NCBI GenBank assembly: GCA_025354385.1
Contig: JANXMZ010000009.1
Coordinates: 1 to 64,000, forward strand
Direction: 5' to 3'
DNA length: 64,000 nucleotides
DNA from: Bacteroidota bacterium
Lineage (GTDB): Bacteria > Bacteroidota > Bacteroidia > NS11-12g > UBA955
The notes beneath the pieces are model-generated. The model did no database searches. It saw only the letters and a list, made by a program, of their open reading frames with translations, and had not been told where the DNA came from. This document shows positions 16,407 through 25,386 of this stretch, piece by piece (the first letter of the stretch is position 1; each line of letters opens with the position of its first letter). A program made the position numbers and the translations under genes.

Positions 16407-18275
16407 ATGAACACAGTACTTAATTTTTTCATATTAATTCCATTTATAGGATTTTTTATTAGTTTGTTCATTCCGGGGAAGAAGGAATTGATACTCTCGA
16501 GAACAGCCTTCTTTACTGTTGGGTTGCACCTAATTGGTTTTTTTGTTTTTCTTGGCTTTTGGATTGCTAATGACCAAAAAACACTCGATCTAAAAGATAT
16601 TGTAATATTAAAAACAGATAACTATGAGTTCTTTATTGATTTTTGTTTTGATAAAATAACAGCCGTATACTTTTTTGTTGGCGCCTCTTTAACCTTCATG
16701 GTTACTATCTACAGTAAAGCCTATTTGCATAGGGAGATTGGTTATAAAAGATTCTTCAATACCATTCTATTTTTCTATCTGGGTTATAACATTGCCATTT
16801 TTGCAGGAAATTTAGAAACACTTTTTATTGGTTGGGAAATATTGGGTATTACATCTTTTCTCTTAATAGCCTTTTATAGAAACCGATATTTGCCTGTGAA
16901 AAATGCGATCAAAGTATTTTCAATATATAGAATTGGAGACGTTGGGCTAATACTGGCCATGTGGGCATGCCATCATTTATTTCACGGAAATATTACTTTT
17001 TTACAATTAAAAAATGATGAACTAATAAGTCATTTCTTGGAAAATCCAACCATAATAGGTGCCTTTGTTGCATTAATGATTTTATTAACAGCTGCTGCTA
17101 AATCAGCTCAATTGCCTTTTTCATCTTGGTTGCCAAGAGCCATGGAAGGGCCGACACCTTCAAGCGCAATTTTTTATGGTTCTTTGTCCGTTCATTTGGG
17201 CGTTTTTTTATTGCTAAGAACCTATGAATTATGGGAACATCAAACATCTGTTAGGGTTGTAATTGTCTTATTAGGATTAACAACAAGTATTATTGCCTCA
17301 TTAATTGCAAGGGTCCAATCATCCGTTAAAAGTCAGATTGCATATGGCTCCATCTCTCAGATTGGCTTAATTTTTATAGAGGTAGCTTTAGGTTTTGAAA
17401 ATTTAGCGCTGATACATTTTGCAGGCAATGCTTTTCTTAGAACCTATCAATTATTGGTATCTCCATCAATAGTAAGTTACTTAATAAGAGAGCAATTCTA
17501 TAATTACAAACCCCGCTTGCATAGCTTCGAGGACAGATGGCCAAAGAAAATAGAATATTCTATTTATCTATTGAGTATTAAAGAATGGAACCTCGATAAA
17601 TTAATGAGTTTTATATTATGGAAACCATTAAAACAAACTGGTAAAAGATTTAATTTCTTAACAATGAATCAGGTTGTTTATTTATTAGGACCAACGTATG
17701 CTATGGGTCTATTTTGCTTGTATCATGATGATATCTTATCACCTACAATACGGCACTACCTTCCAATTGTTTTTTCTCTAATAGGTTTAATAATGGTTAT
17801 TAAATCATTCTCTGAAAGGAGAAGTGCATTTCTGTGTTGGACATTAATTATAATGAATCATTTTTGGATAGCCCTTGCAATTTCGTTCAATGAACATTTT
17901 GAATTAAGTGATGCACATTTTTATTTAAGTGGAATTGTTATTTCTGGGATAATTGGTTACATAGCGCTGTTAAGATTAAAAAAATTGGAAGGTAAAATAG
18001 ACCTCAATCAGTTTTACGGACATGTATACGAGCATCCTAAAATTGCGTTTGTATTTCTGTTGGCTTGTTTAGGTCTAACTGGTTTCCCTATAACGCCAAC
18101 TTTTATTGGAGAGGATTTAATATTTAGTCATATTCATGAAAACCAATTTTTGCTTGCGCTAATTACCGCTACAGCATTTATTATAGATGGCATTGCGCTT
18201 GTGCGAATGTATGCGCGTCTTTTCCTTGGACCCCATGTAAAAACATACCATGACAATCCCTATAAATCATCATAA
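16407..18275 (+). CDS. dabB: DabB, NuoL-like membrane subunit of the carbon pump
   Basis: This 622-aa integral membrane protein has many hydrophobic helices and belongs to the proton-translocating antiporter family (Proton_antipo_M) related to NuoL. Motifs include WEILGITSFLLIAFY and SSWLPRAMEGPTPSSAIFYGSLSVH, both conserved in the family. It begins 3 nt after dabA, the conserved pairing of the DAB transporter. It is expected to provide a cation route that drives DabA. It is somewhat longer than other DabB proteins I recall (about 550 aa). It is not a respiratory complex I subunit because no other nuo gene is near. The next gene, a porin, starts 15 nt downstream. Confidence 0.93.
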   Translation: MNTVLNFFILIPFIGFFISLFIPGKKELILSRTAFFTVGLHLIGFFVFLGFWIANDQKTLDLKDIVILKTDNYEFFIDFCFDKITAVYFFVGASLTFMVTIYSKAYLHREIGYKRFFNTILFFYLGYNIAIFAGNLETLFIGWEILGITSFLLIAFYRNRYLPVKNAIKVFSIYRIGDVGLILAMWACHHLFHGNITFLQLKNDELISHFLENPTIIGAFVALMILLTAAAKSAQLPFSSWLPRAMEGPTPSSAIFYGSLSVHLGVFLLLRTYELWEHQTSVRVVIVLLGLTTSIIASLIARVQSSVKSQIAYGSISQIGLIFIEVALGFENLALIHFAGNAFLRTYQLLVSPSIVSYLIREQFYNYKPRLHSFEDRWPKKIEYSIYLLSIKEWNLDKLMSFILWKPLKQTGKRFNFLTMNQVVYLLGPTYAMGLFCLYHDDILSPTIRHYLPIVFSLIGLIMVIKSFSERRSAFLCWTLIIMNHFWIALAISFNEHFELSDAHFYLSGIVISGIIGYIALLRLKKLEGKIDLNQFYGHVYEHPKIAFVFLLACLGLTGFPITPTFIGEDLIFSHIHENQFLLALITATAFIIDGIALVRMYARLFLGPHVKTYHDNPYKSS

Positions 18276-18290
18276 AATAAAAATAATTAT

Positions 18291-19679
18291 ATGAAAAAAA
18301 TATTTTTTTTAATATCTCTTTTTCCACTGTTACAACTAACAGCCCAGGTTAAAGACTCAAGCTCTAAAGCCAGTATTCTACCTGTCAAACCAAAAGAGAA
18401 GGAGGCGTTAAAATTTAATTTGAACGAAGAGGGAACCCATTATTTTCAAGCTACTTTTTGCAATCAAGTGTGGATGCGTTACAACGAGAGCAATCCTCAA
18501 ACAAAGGTAGATGGTGAACTTGCCAAACAAACATTTGATATCGGTTTAAGAAGAACAAGAATGCAATTGTTCGGGCAAATAACTGATAAAGTATTTATCT
18601 ATTTTCAATTTGGACAGAACAATTTTAATGCGCAATACAACGCTACTAGTAATAGAAAAAATGCTGCTTTCTTTCACGATGCGTTGTGTGAATATAAAGT
18701 AAGCAAAGGCAATCAATTAAAACTAGGAGGGGGTTTAACCATAGCCAATGGCCTATCGCGGTTTTCTCAGCCATCCATTTCATCTATTATGACCATGGAT
18801 GTGCCTGTATTTGCTCAAGCCACAACAGATCAAACGGATCAGTTCAGTAGAAAATTGAGCATTTATGCACGCGGCCAGGTTTCCCATTTGGATTACCGAT
18901 TATTGCTCAGTGATCCTTTCCCTATCACATCCAATGGAGCTGCACCAGTTCCTGCGTTTCAATATTCGAGTTTTGCATCAATAGGCAGGCACAAGCAATT
19001 GCAAACGTATTTGATGTGGCAATTTTTTGAGCACGAGAATCATACAACCCCTTACATGACCGGCACATACTTGGGTAAAAAGAAAATATTTAACATCGCA
19101 TGTGGGGCAACTTATCAAAAAAATGCCATGTGGAATCGCCCTACAGCCAACGATTCTATAGCTTATCAAAATATGGTGCTATTGTGTGTAGAAAGTTTTC
19201 TGGATATGCCTTTAAACAAGGAGAAAGGAACGGCCATATCTGCCTATGCAGGTTATTTTAAAACCAATTATGGTACCAATTATTTGCGATATAATGGTCC
19301 TATGAATCCTGCTACGGCCACCGGTTTAAATAAAACGAACAGCATTACTGGTCAAGGTCCTACCTATGGCAATGCCTTTCCAATGTTTGGAACTGGAAGT
19401 GTTATTTATGCGCAGTGCGGTTATTTGCTGCCAAAAAATTTATTAAAGTCGGGCCAATTAATGCCATATGCTTCCTTTACCATGGCACAGTTTGATCGTT
19501 TGGGAAATCAAAAAATGAATCTGTACAATGCGGGTGTCAATTGGTTAATTAAAGGTCACAATGCCAAAATTAGTATTGATTGGCAAAATAGGCCAACCTA
19601 TTCTATTGATGCAAGCGCCAAGGTGCAATCAGGTGTTAGAAAAAATTGCTTCACTGTTCAATATCAAATCTTCATTTAA
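18291..19679 (+). CDS. Outer-membrane porin (phosphate-selective porin-like barrel)
   Basis: This 462-aa protein has a signal peptide (MKKIFFLISLFPLLQLTAQ) and then a barrel-like alternation of aromatic and small residues. A typical start of the mature part is EGTHYFQATFCNQVWMRYNESN. It contains the RRTRMQLFGQITDKVFIYFQFGQNNF segment characteristic of porin O/P-like barrels. The C-terminus ends in an aromatic-rich strand (TVQYQIFI), suitable for outer-membrane insertion. It lies 15 nt after dabB and 21 nt before a SulP gene, so it likely gives bicarbonate or other anions access to the periplasm as part of the same operon. Substrate selectivity is inferred from context only. Confidence 0.85.
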   Translation: MKKIFFLISLFPLLQLTAQVKDSSSKASILPVKPKEKEALKFNLNEEGTHYFQATFCNQVWMRYNESNPQTKVDGELAKQTFDIGLRRTRMQLFGQITDKVFIYFQFGQNNFNAQYNATSNRKNAAFFHDALCEYKVSKGNQLKLGGGLTIANGLSRFSQPSISSIMTMDVPVFAQATTDQTDQFSRKLSIYARGQVSHLDYRLLLSDPFPITSNGAAPVPAFQYSSFASIGRHKQLQTYLMWQFFEHENHTTPYMTGTYLGKKKIFNIACGATYQKNAMWNRPTANDSIAYQNMVLLCVESFLDMPLNKEKGTAISAYAGYFKTNYGTNYLRYNGPMNPATATGLNKTNSITGQGPTYGNAFPMFGTGSVIYAQCGYLLPKNLLKSGQLMPYASFTMAQFDRLGNQKMNLYNAGVNWLIKGHNAKISIDWQNRPTYSIDASAKVQSGVRKNCFTVQYQIFI

Positions 19680-19700
19680 AAATATTTAATCAATAATCAT

Positions 19701-21284
19701 ATGGACAACAAAATTTTGCCAAAAACTGGCCTTGCCGGTTTAAAAGAAAACTGGAAAACAGATTCAGTTACTGGATTCTTAGTTTTTTTACTCGCTTTGC
19801 CACTCAGTTTAGGCATAGCAAAAGCCAGCGGATTCGAACCTGCCATGGGCGTACTAACTGCGATGGTTGGTGGTTTGTTTGTCAGCTTTTTTAAGGTATC
19901 CCCACTAACCATCAAAGGACCTGCTGCAGGCTTAATAACTGTTTGTGCGGCTGCAGTAGCTGATATGAACACATTAGGATTTGCTGGGCACAATCCCGTT
20001 CACATGGCATGCGGTATAATCGTAGTGATGGCGCTTATACAAATTGTCTTCGGATTTTTGAAACTGGGATCTTTGAGTGATTTCTTTCCGCATTCAGCGG
20101 TGCATGGTATGTTGGCGGCTATTGGTATTATCATTATTGCCAAACAAATTCCAGTATTAATGGGAGATGACCCGATGGTTTATAAAGGGCAGAAACCTTT
20201 GGAATTATTAGCTAACATTCCAAAATTTATTTCGGAATCCCATGCACATTTAGCGGCAGTAGGACTAATCTCTCTATTGCTAATGTTTGCTTTACCAAAG
20301 GTAAAATTGAATTTTCTTAAGAAAATTCCTGCTCCTATGATTGTGCTGTTATTAGCTGTGCCAATGGGACTTTATTGGCATTTTAAACACGATTATTCAT
20401 TGGTTAAAATTGGCGATTTTTGGGGTAATATTAGTTTGAATGCCGACTTTTCGGCCATTGGTACTTTCCCTTTCTGGAAATATGTTTTTATGTTCTTATT
20501 TGTCAATAGTTTGGAATCCTTATTAACCGTGAAAGCTGTGGATGGACTGGACCCCTATAAAAGAGAATCTAGTTATAATGGCGATTTAATAGGATTAGGA
20601 GCAGGTAATGCAGTTTCAGGATTATTGGGAGGATTACCAATGATTTCGGAGGTGGTTAGAAGTGGCTCCAATGTTGGTTTTGGCGCAAAAACAAAATGGT
20701 CTAATTTCTTTCATGGTGTATTCCTATTAATGGCCATGTTATTAATGATTCCGGTAATTGAATTAATTCCCAATGCGGCATTGGCTGCGATGCTTATTTT
20801 TGCCGGATTTCGTTTGGCAGCACCTAAAGAATTTATTCATACTTACCATATAGGTAAAGAGCAATTGGCTATTTTTCTTGTTACTATTATTGTAACACTG
20901 ATGGAAGATTTATTATTAGGAATAGCCGCTGGTATCATCGTTAAATTTTTATTTCATCTGTACAACGGAGCTTCATTTAAAAGTTTATTTAAATCTAACT
21001 ATGAACTTATTAAATCAGATGGGTCAACAAATATAAAAATAGCTGGTGCTGCTGTCTTCTCAAATTTATTAGGATACAAAAAGGTATTGACAAATTTAGC
21101 ACCAAAAGAAAATGTTAAAGTCGACCTATCCGCCACTAATTTGGTAGATCACTCGTTCATGGCATTTATCCATCATTTTGAACATGAGTACAATGCCAAC
21201 GGTGGTAATTTCCAAATAATTGGATTGGAAAATCACAAGGCCCTTTCTAATCATCCATTGGCCTCCCGAAAAATAAAAAACTAA
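19701..21284 (+). CDS. SulP-family anion (probable bicarbonate) transporter 1
   Basis: This 527-aa transporter has the SLC26/SulP fold: about 12-14 hydrophobic helices, the N-terminal segment TGFLVFLLALPLSLGIAKASGFEPAMG, and GPAAGLITVC near residues 72-82. A C-terminal STAS domain follows from about residue 430 (SNYELIKSDGSTNIKIAGAAVFSN onward). SulP proteins carry sulfate, bicarbonate or other anions. Position behind dabAB and a porin, and ahead of a second SulP gene and carbonic anhydrase, favours bicarbonate. The ATG follows the porin stop by 21 nt. An intrinsic terminator lies 24 nt after the stop, so the downstream SulP gene may be partly insulated. Confidence 0.88.
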   Translation: MDNKILPKTGLAGLKENWKTDSVTGFLVFLLALPLSLGIAKASGFEPAMGVLTAMVGGLFVSFFKVSPLTIKGPAAGLITVCAAAVADMNTLGFAGHNPVHMACGIIVVMALIQIVFGFLKLGSLSDFFPHSAVHGMLAAIGIIIIAKQIPVLMGDDPMVYKGQKPLELLANIPKFISESHAHLAAVGLISLLLMFALPKVKLNFLKKIPAPMIVLLLAVPMGLYWHFKHDYSLVKIGDFWGNISLNADFSAIGTFPFWKYVFMFLFVNSLESLLTVKAVDGLDPYKRESSYNGDLIGLGAGNAVSGLLGGLPMISEVVRSGSNVGFGAKTKWSNFFHGVFLLMAMLLMIPVIELIPNAALAAMLIFAGFRLAAPKEFIHTYHIGKEQLAIFLVTIIVTLMEDLLLGIAAGIIVKFLFHLYNGASFKSLFKSNYELIKSDGSTNIKIAGAAVFSNLLGYKKVLTNLAPKENVKVDLSATNLVDHSFMAFIHHFEHEYNANGGNFQIIGLENHKALSNHPLASRKIKN

Positions 21285-21307
21285 TTCTCGTATATTTAAT
21301 TTGTTGT

Positions 21308-21345
21308 AACCCGCATTTGCCAGGCAAGTGCGGGTTTATTTTTTA
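21308..21345 (+). terminator. Intrinsic terminator between the two SulP genes
   Basis: AACCCGCATTTGC (21308-21320) and GCAAGTGCGGGTT (21324-21336) pair over 13 bp with one G-U pair, loop CAG, followed by a T-rich run (TATTTTTT). Confidence 0.85.
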
Positions 21346-21417
21346 AACTTTTTAAAGATATTATGATGACTTTAATCTGCTAAAATTTGAATGACTAATG
21401 CACTGAAAAAAATTAAA

Positions 21418-21455
21418 CACCTTCATTTTTATGGAATTGAAGGTGAGTTTTTTTT
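21418..21455 (+). terminator. Second hairpin before SulP 2
   Basis: CACCTTCA (21418-21425) and TGAAGGTG (21438-21445) form an 8-bp stem with a 12-nt loop, followed by a run of eight T. It lies about 60 nt upstream of the next gene, so it may be a second terminator or an attenuator in its leader. Confidence 0.65.
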
Positions 21456-21483
21456 AAAAAGAAATGAATATTAAAAAAAAGCT

Positions 21484-21491
21484 TTTCTTTG
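21484..21491 (+). promoter_or_regulatory. Possible -7 element of SulP 2
   Basis: TTTCTTTG resembles TAnnTTTG with one mismatch and is followed by CA. It overlaps a TTG codon at 21489 that should not be used as the gene start. Confidence 0.35.
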
Positions 21492-21503
21492 CAAATTGTT
21501 ATT

Positions 21504-23036
21504 ATGAAAACTTATTTCAAACAAGATTTAAGATCCTCAATTGTATTGTATTTGGTTGCACTGCCGCTTTGTTTAGGTATTGCATTGGCGAGTAAGGCAC
21601 CAATTATTTCTGGAATTATTGCTGGAATAATAGGGGGTATTGTAGTGGGCTTATTAAGTGGTTCGAACACCAGTGTGAGTGGTCCTGCCGCTGGCTTAAC
21701 CATCATTGTATTAACCGGATTAAATGAATTACCAAGCTACCAAGCTTTCTTGTTGGCAGTTGTTTTAGCAGGTGTATTTCAATTTATTTTAAGTAAAATA
21801 AAAGCAGGCGTTTTAGGTGATTTTATACCAGGCGCTGTTATAAGTGGAATGCTGGTATCAATAGGCCTATTGTTAATTTTGAAACAAATTCCACATGCTT
21901 TGGGATATGATTTCGATTACGAAGGAGATGAAGAGTTTATTCAGGATGATGGAAATAACACTTTTACTGAAATATATTACGCTATCCTCGATTTAAATTG
22001 GGGTGCTTTTTTCATTGCCTTCCTTTCATTGGTGATTCTCATTGCTTGGAATTCGAAAGCAATGGATCGTTTTACTTTTTCACATTATATACCTTCACAA
22101 TTGATTGTGGTATTATTGGGAATTCTTATGAATGTTATTTACATCAATTTTTTCCCTAGTTTTGAATTACAAGGATTTCATTTAAGTGATGTTCCCAAAA
22201 TTGACAGGAATGTGTTAACTACATGGAATTTTCCAGATTATGGACAATTAACAAATCCAGCAGTATGGCAATTAGGCATAACCATTGCATTTGTTGCCAG
22301 CATAGAAACATTGTTAAGCATACAAGCAGGTGATAAAATCGATCACTATAAACGAATTACTCCAGCAAATAAAGAATTAATGGCACAGGGTATAGGGAAC
22401 ATAGCGTCTGGACTTATTGGAGGCCTCCCAATAACATCTGTTATAGTAAGAACATCTGCCAATGTAAATGCTGGTGCCAAAACCAAATGGTCAACTATCT
22501 TCCATGGTATTTTGTTATTGCTAAGTATACTCCTGTTGTCACCTTATATTAATCTAATTCCAAAAGCAGCATTGGCTGCCATTCTGATTCACGTAGGTTA
22601 TAAACTTTCTAAACCTGCCATTTTTATTGATGAATATAAACGAAAATTCAATCGTTTTTTACCTTTTATCATCACGATACTTGCTATACTATTTACAGAT
22701 TTATTAATCGGTGTAATTGTTGGCATTGCTGTAAGTTTATGTTTTATTTTAATTAGTAATTATAAAACTTCCATAATGATTTATGAAGATAAAGGAAATT
22801 ATTTATTGAGATTTAATAAAGATGTTTCCTTCCTAAATAAGAAAAATTTAAAAGCTTTGTTAAACCAAGTTCCAGATGGTGCGCATTTATTAATTGATGC
22901 AACTAAAGCCGATTTTGTGGATATTGACATCATTGAAACAATTGATGATTTTATTCAATCGGCAAAAAATAAAAATATTCGTATAACAGTTAAAACTACT
23001 GCTACGAAACCACATTCAATATTTAAATTAGTCTAA
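21504..23036 (+). CDS. SulP-family anion (probable bicarbonate) transporter 2
   Basis: This 510-aa SulP transporter has its own set of about 12 helices, GPAAGLTIIVLTGLNELPSY near residues 55-74, and a C-terminal STAS domain from about residue 425. It differs clearly from SulP 1, sharing only family motifs such as the GLIGGLPITSVIVRTSANVNAGAKTKWSTIFHG segment, so the two are not a recent duplication. I start at the ATG at 21504; an earlier TTG at 21489 lies in the probable promoter. The stop overlaps the start of the beta-carbonic anhydrase by 1 nt, so the two proteins are translated as a coupled pair. Confidence 0.88.
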   Translation: MKTYFKQDLRSSIVLYLVALPLCLGIALASKAPIISGIIAGIIGGIVVGLLSGSNTSVSGPAAGLTIIVLTGLNELPSYQAFLLAVVLAGVFQFILSKIKAGVLGDFIPGAVISGMLVSIGLLLILKQIPHALGYDFDYEGDEEFIQDDGNNTFTEIYYAILDLNWGAFFIAFLSLVILIAWNSKAMDRFTFSHYIPSQLIVVLLGILMNVIYINFFPSFELQGFHLSDVPKIDRNVLTTWNFPDYGQLTNPAVWQLGITIAFVASIETLLSIQAGDKIDHYKRITPANKELMAQGIGNIASGLIGGLPITSVIVRTSANVNAGAKTKWSTIFHGILLLLSILLLSPYINLIPKAALAAILIHVGYKLSKPAIFIDEYKRKFNRFLPFIITILAILFTDLLIGVIVGIAVSLCFILISNYKTSIMIYEDKGNYLLRFNKDVSFLNKKNLKALLNQVPDGAHLLIDATKADFVDIDIIETIDDFIQSAKNKNIRITVKTTATKPHSIFKLV

Positions 23037-23608
23037 TGGAAATTCTCAACAAAATTTTTTTAGAAAATAAGGCTTGGGCGGCAGATAAAGTGCACAGAGA
23101 TAAGGAATATTTTCATAAATTGGCTTTTATTCAAGAGCCTGATTTTTTATGGATAGGTTGTTCCGATAGTAGGGTGCCAGCCAATGAAATCACCAATACA
23201 GAGCCAGGCGAAATGTTTGTACATAGAAATATAGCAAATGTAGTTGACATCAATGACATTAATATTATGAGCGTGATTCAATATGCTGTTGAATATTTAA
23301 AAGTAAAACATATCATCGTTTGTGGACATTATGGCTGTGGTGGAATAAAGGCAGCCATGACCCAAGAAAGTTTTGGCAACATGGATGTTTGGCTTAAAAA
23401 AATAAAAAATATTTATTCAAAAAATGCAGCCATTATCGATGCGCTCGCAACAGAAGAAGATAAGCACAAAAAAATGGTTGAACTGAATGTATTAGAAGGA
23501 GCCAATAAAATAAAAGAAATAGATTTTGTTAAAAATAATTCTGATGTAAAAGTACATGGGTGGGTATATGATTTAAGGGATGGTATTCTTCAACCCGTAA
23601 CTGATTAA
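23036..23608 (+). CDS. Beta-class carbonic anhydrase
   Basis: This 190-aa enzyme interconverts CO2 and bicarbonate in the cytoplasm. Zinc ligands are Cys42, His98 and Cys101, with the Asp44-Arg46 dyad (CSDSR) and the GHYGCGG segment intact; it matches the CynT/Can type. It overlaps the SulP 2 stop by 1 nt, a sign of coupled expression. Partnering of SulP transporters with beta-CA is a known arrangement. The C-terminal end is at the short side for the family (about 200-220 aa). It closes the carbon locus and converges with the downstream thioredoxin-like gene. Confidence 0.95.
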   Translation: MEILNKIFLENKAWAADKVHRDKEYFHKLAFIQEPDFLWIGCSDSRVPANEITNTEPGEMFVHRNIANVVDINDINIMSVIQYAVEYLKVKHIIVCGHYGCGGIKAAMTQESFGNMDVWLKKIKNIYSKNAAIIDALATEEDKHKKMVELNVLEGANKIKEIDFVKNNSDVKVHGWVYDLRDGILQPVTD

Positions 23609-24115
23609 TTACTTAATTAGTTTTTTCATTTGTTCTTCTAACTCCAACTCACTTCCCTCTGTATAGCCGTTGTGTACATATACAATATTACCTTGTTGGT
23701 CTAATAATAAAACTTGTGGAGGGTTATTAACATTCAAAGCCCTTGCTAAATCTTTATTCTCATCTGTTAAAATTGTAAAAGGCCAACCTTTTCCATTTAC
23801 AAATGGTTTTACTTTTGGAATGTTTCTAGAATCGTCTATGGTTACCGCAATAACTTCACATCCATATTTCTTTTGCCACTCATCGTATACATCTAGAACG
23901 TTGTCTAATTCTTTAATACATGGTCCACACCAGGTAGCCCAAAAAGAAATGATGGTTATTTTTCCCGTTTTGCCATAATCCTGAATGTTCACAGTTTTAC
24001 CATCCAAGGTTTTAACTTGTACAGAAGGTAAAGTTTGTTTTTGTTTAGTGGTGTCATTCGCACTGGCCGTTGCAGCAAATGAAAAAGTTAACAAGGATAG
24101 TAATAATAATCTCAT
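23609..24115 (-). CDS. Periplasmic thioredoxin-like protein (TlpA/ResA type)
   Basis: This 168-aa protein starts with a signal peptide (MRLLLLSLLTFSFAATASAND). A thioredoxin domain follows with SFWATWCGPCIKELD (CxxC active site), TVAIDDSRN-like strand (VTIDDSRNIP), and a cis-Pro loop near NNPPQVLL. TlpA/ResA-like proteins reduce disulfides in the periplasm, often for cytochrome c maturation. Here no cytochrome gene is near, so the substrate is unknown. Its stop abuts the carbonic anhydrase stop head to head, but there is no functional evidence for linkage. Confidence 0.9.
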   Translation of the reverse strand: MRLLLLSLLTFSFAATASANDTTKQKQTLPSVQVKTLDGKTVNIQDYGKTGKITIISFWATWCGPCIKELDNVLDVYDEWQKKYGCEVIAVTIDDSRNIPKVKPFVNGKGWPFTILTDENKDLARALNVNNPPQVLLLDQQGNIVYVHNGYTEGSELELEEQMKKLIK

Positions 24116-24255
24116 GTGTACAAATAAACAATGTTTATGCCAAAAAAGAAAATGTACTTTAAATCAATGACATCTATTGCTTAAATTCCATTCAATGGAC
24201 ATTCATTCAACCTCTATGAAACTTTAGACAGGTGTAACAGAGATAGGGTATTTCA

Positions 24256-24287
24256 TTTGGTAATATGTTATTTTTATATTAATTTTG
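24256..24287 (+). promoter_or_regulatory. Promoter of queA
   Basis: TTTG (24256-24259), 20 nt, TAATTTTG (24280-24287), then CACCC. The ATG lies 29 nt after the -7 element. Confidence 0.65.
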
Positions 24288-24316
24288 CACCCTTTTTTAC
24301 CCATATTATACATTAA

Positions 24317-25363
24317 ATGAAATTATCAAAATTCCAGTTTGAATTACCAGCCAACCTTATTGCACAAGACCCATCTAAGCAACGCGATGAATGTAAATTA
24401 ATGGTGGTTGATAGAAAGGCCAGAACTATTCAACATAAGAAATTTAAAGATATTCTTGAAATCTTTGATGAAAATGATGTTTTCGTTATCAATAATACCA
24501 AAGTATTTCCTGCAAGAATGTATGGGAACAAAGAAAAAACGGGCGCTAAAATTGAGGTTTTTCTTCTTAGAGAATTAAATGAGGAACTCAAATTGTGGGA
24601 TGTTTTGGTAGATCCAGCCAGAAAAATAAGAGTTGGTAATAAATTGTATTTTGGCGATGATGACCTAGTAGCAGAAGTTGTAGATAATACGACAAGTCGT
24701 GGAAGAACCATACGTTTTTTGTTTGATGGCGATAAAGAAGAATTTAATAAAATTGTAAGAAAATTGGGGGAAACTCCAATTCCAAAATACATAGATCGTC
24801 CAGTAAAAAAGGAGGATGAAGAGCGTTATCAAACTATTTTTGCAACAGAAGAAGGTGCAATTGCTCCTCCTACAGCGGGTCTTCACTTTAGCAAAGAATT
24901 GATGATGCGTTTAGACATTAAAGGAATTAAGTTTACAGATGTTACGCTTCATCTTGGATTAGGTACTTTCAGAGACGTAGAAGTGGAAGACCTTACCAAA
25001 CACAAAATGGATTCAGAAAGTTATAATATTCCAGAAAAAACTGCAGATATTGTAAATATTGCAAAGGAAAATAAACAACGTGTTGTAGCAGTTGGGTCTA
25101 GTGTTATGCGTGCGCTAGAGAGTTCGGTGTCTTCTACAGGATTGTTAAATCCAAGCAGAGGTTGGACCGATAAATTTATTTTTCCTCCTCATAATTTCGC
25201 AATTGCTAATACATTTATTACAAATTTCCACAATCCAGAAAGTACTTTGCTAATGATGAGTGCAGCATTTGGAGATTATGACTTTATGATGGAAGCTTAT
25301 AAAGAAGGCATTAAGAAAAAATACAATTTCTTGTGCTATGGCGATGCCATGTTGATTTTATAA
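24317..25363 (+). CDS. queA: tRNA preQ1(34) S-adenosylmethionine ribosyltransferase-isomerase
   Basis: This 348-aa enzyme transfers the ribose moiety of S-adenosylmethionine to preQ1 at the tRNA wobble position, making epoxyqueuosine. The family N-terminus [23 protein letters not shown] is present, as are the [11 protein letters not shown] segment at about 195-205, [12 protein letters not shown], and the terminal [13 protein letters not shown]. The protein has normal length. It stands alone with its own promoter. Confidence 0.97.
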   Translation: MKLSKFQFELPANLIAQDPSKQRDECKLMVVDRKARTIQHKKFKDILEIFDENDVFVINNTKVFPARMYGNKEKTGAKIEVFLLRELNEELKLWDVLVDPARKIRVGNKLYFGDDDLVAEVVDNTTSRGRTIRFLFDGDKEEFNKIVRKLGETPIPKYIDRPVKKEDEERYQTIFATEEGAIAPPTAGLHFSKELMMRLDIKGIKFTDVTLHLGLGTFRDVEVEDLTKHKMDSESYNIPEKTADIVNIAKENKQRVVAVGSSVMRALESSVSSTGLLNPSRGWTDKFIFPPHNFAIANTFITNFHNPESTLLMMSAAFGDYDFMMEAYKEGIKKKYNFLCYGDAMLIL

Positions 25364-25386
25364 TCCAGGGAATTACCGAAATTTTA

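Noticed and set aside
13890..18275. Complex I subunit NuoL or Na+/H+ antiporter role for dabB
   Set aside because: No other nuo or mrp genes are near and it is joined to dabA by 3 nt.
21489..21503. TTG start of SulP 2 at 21489
   Set aside because: It overlaps the probable -7 element; the ATG at 21504 gives the usual N-terminus.
13380..23608. Carboxysome or RuBisCO locus
   Set aside because: No shell protein, CsoS or RuBisCO sequence was seen.
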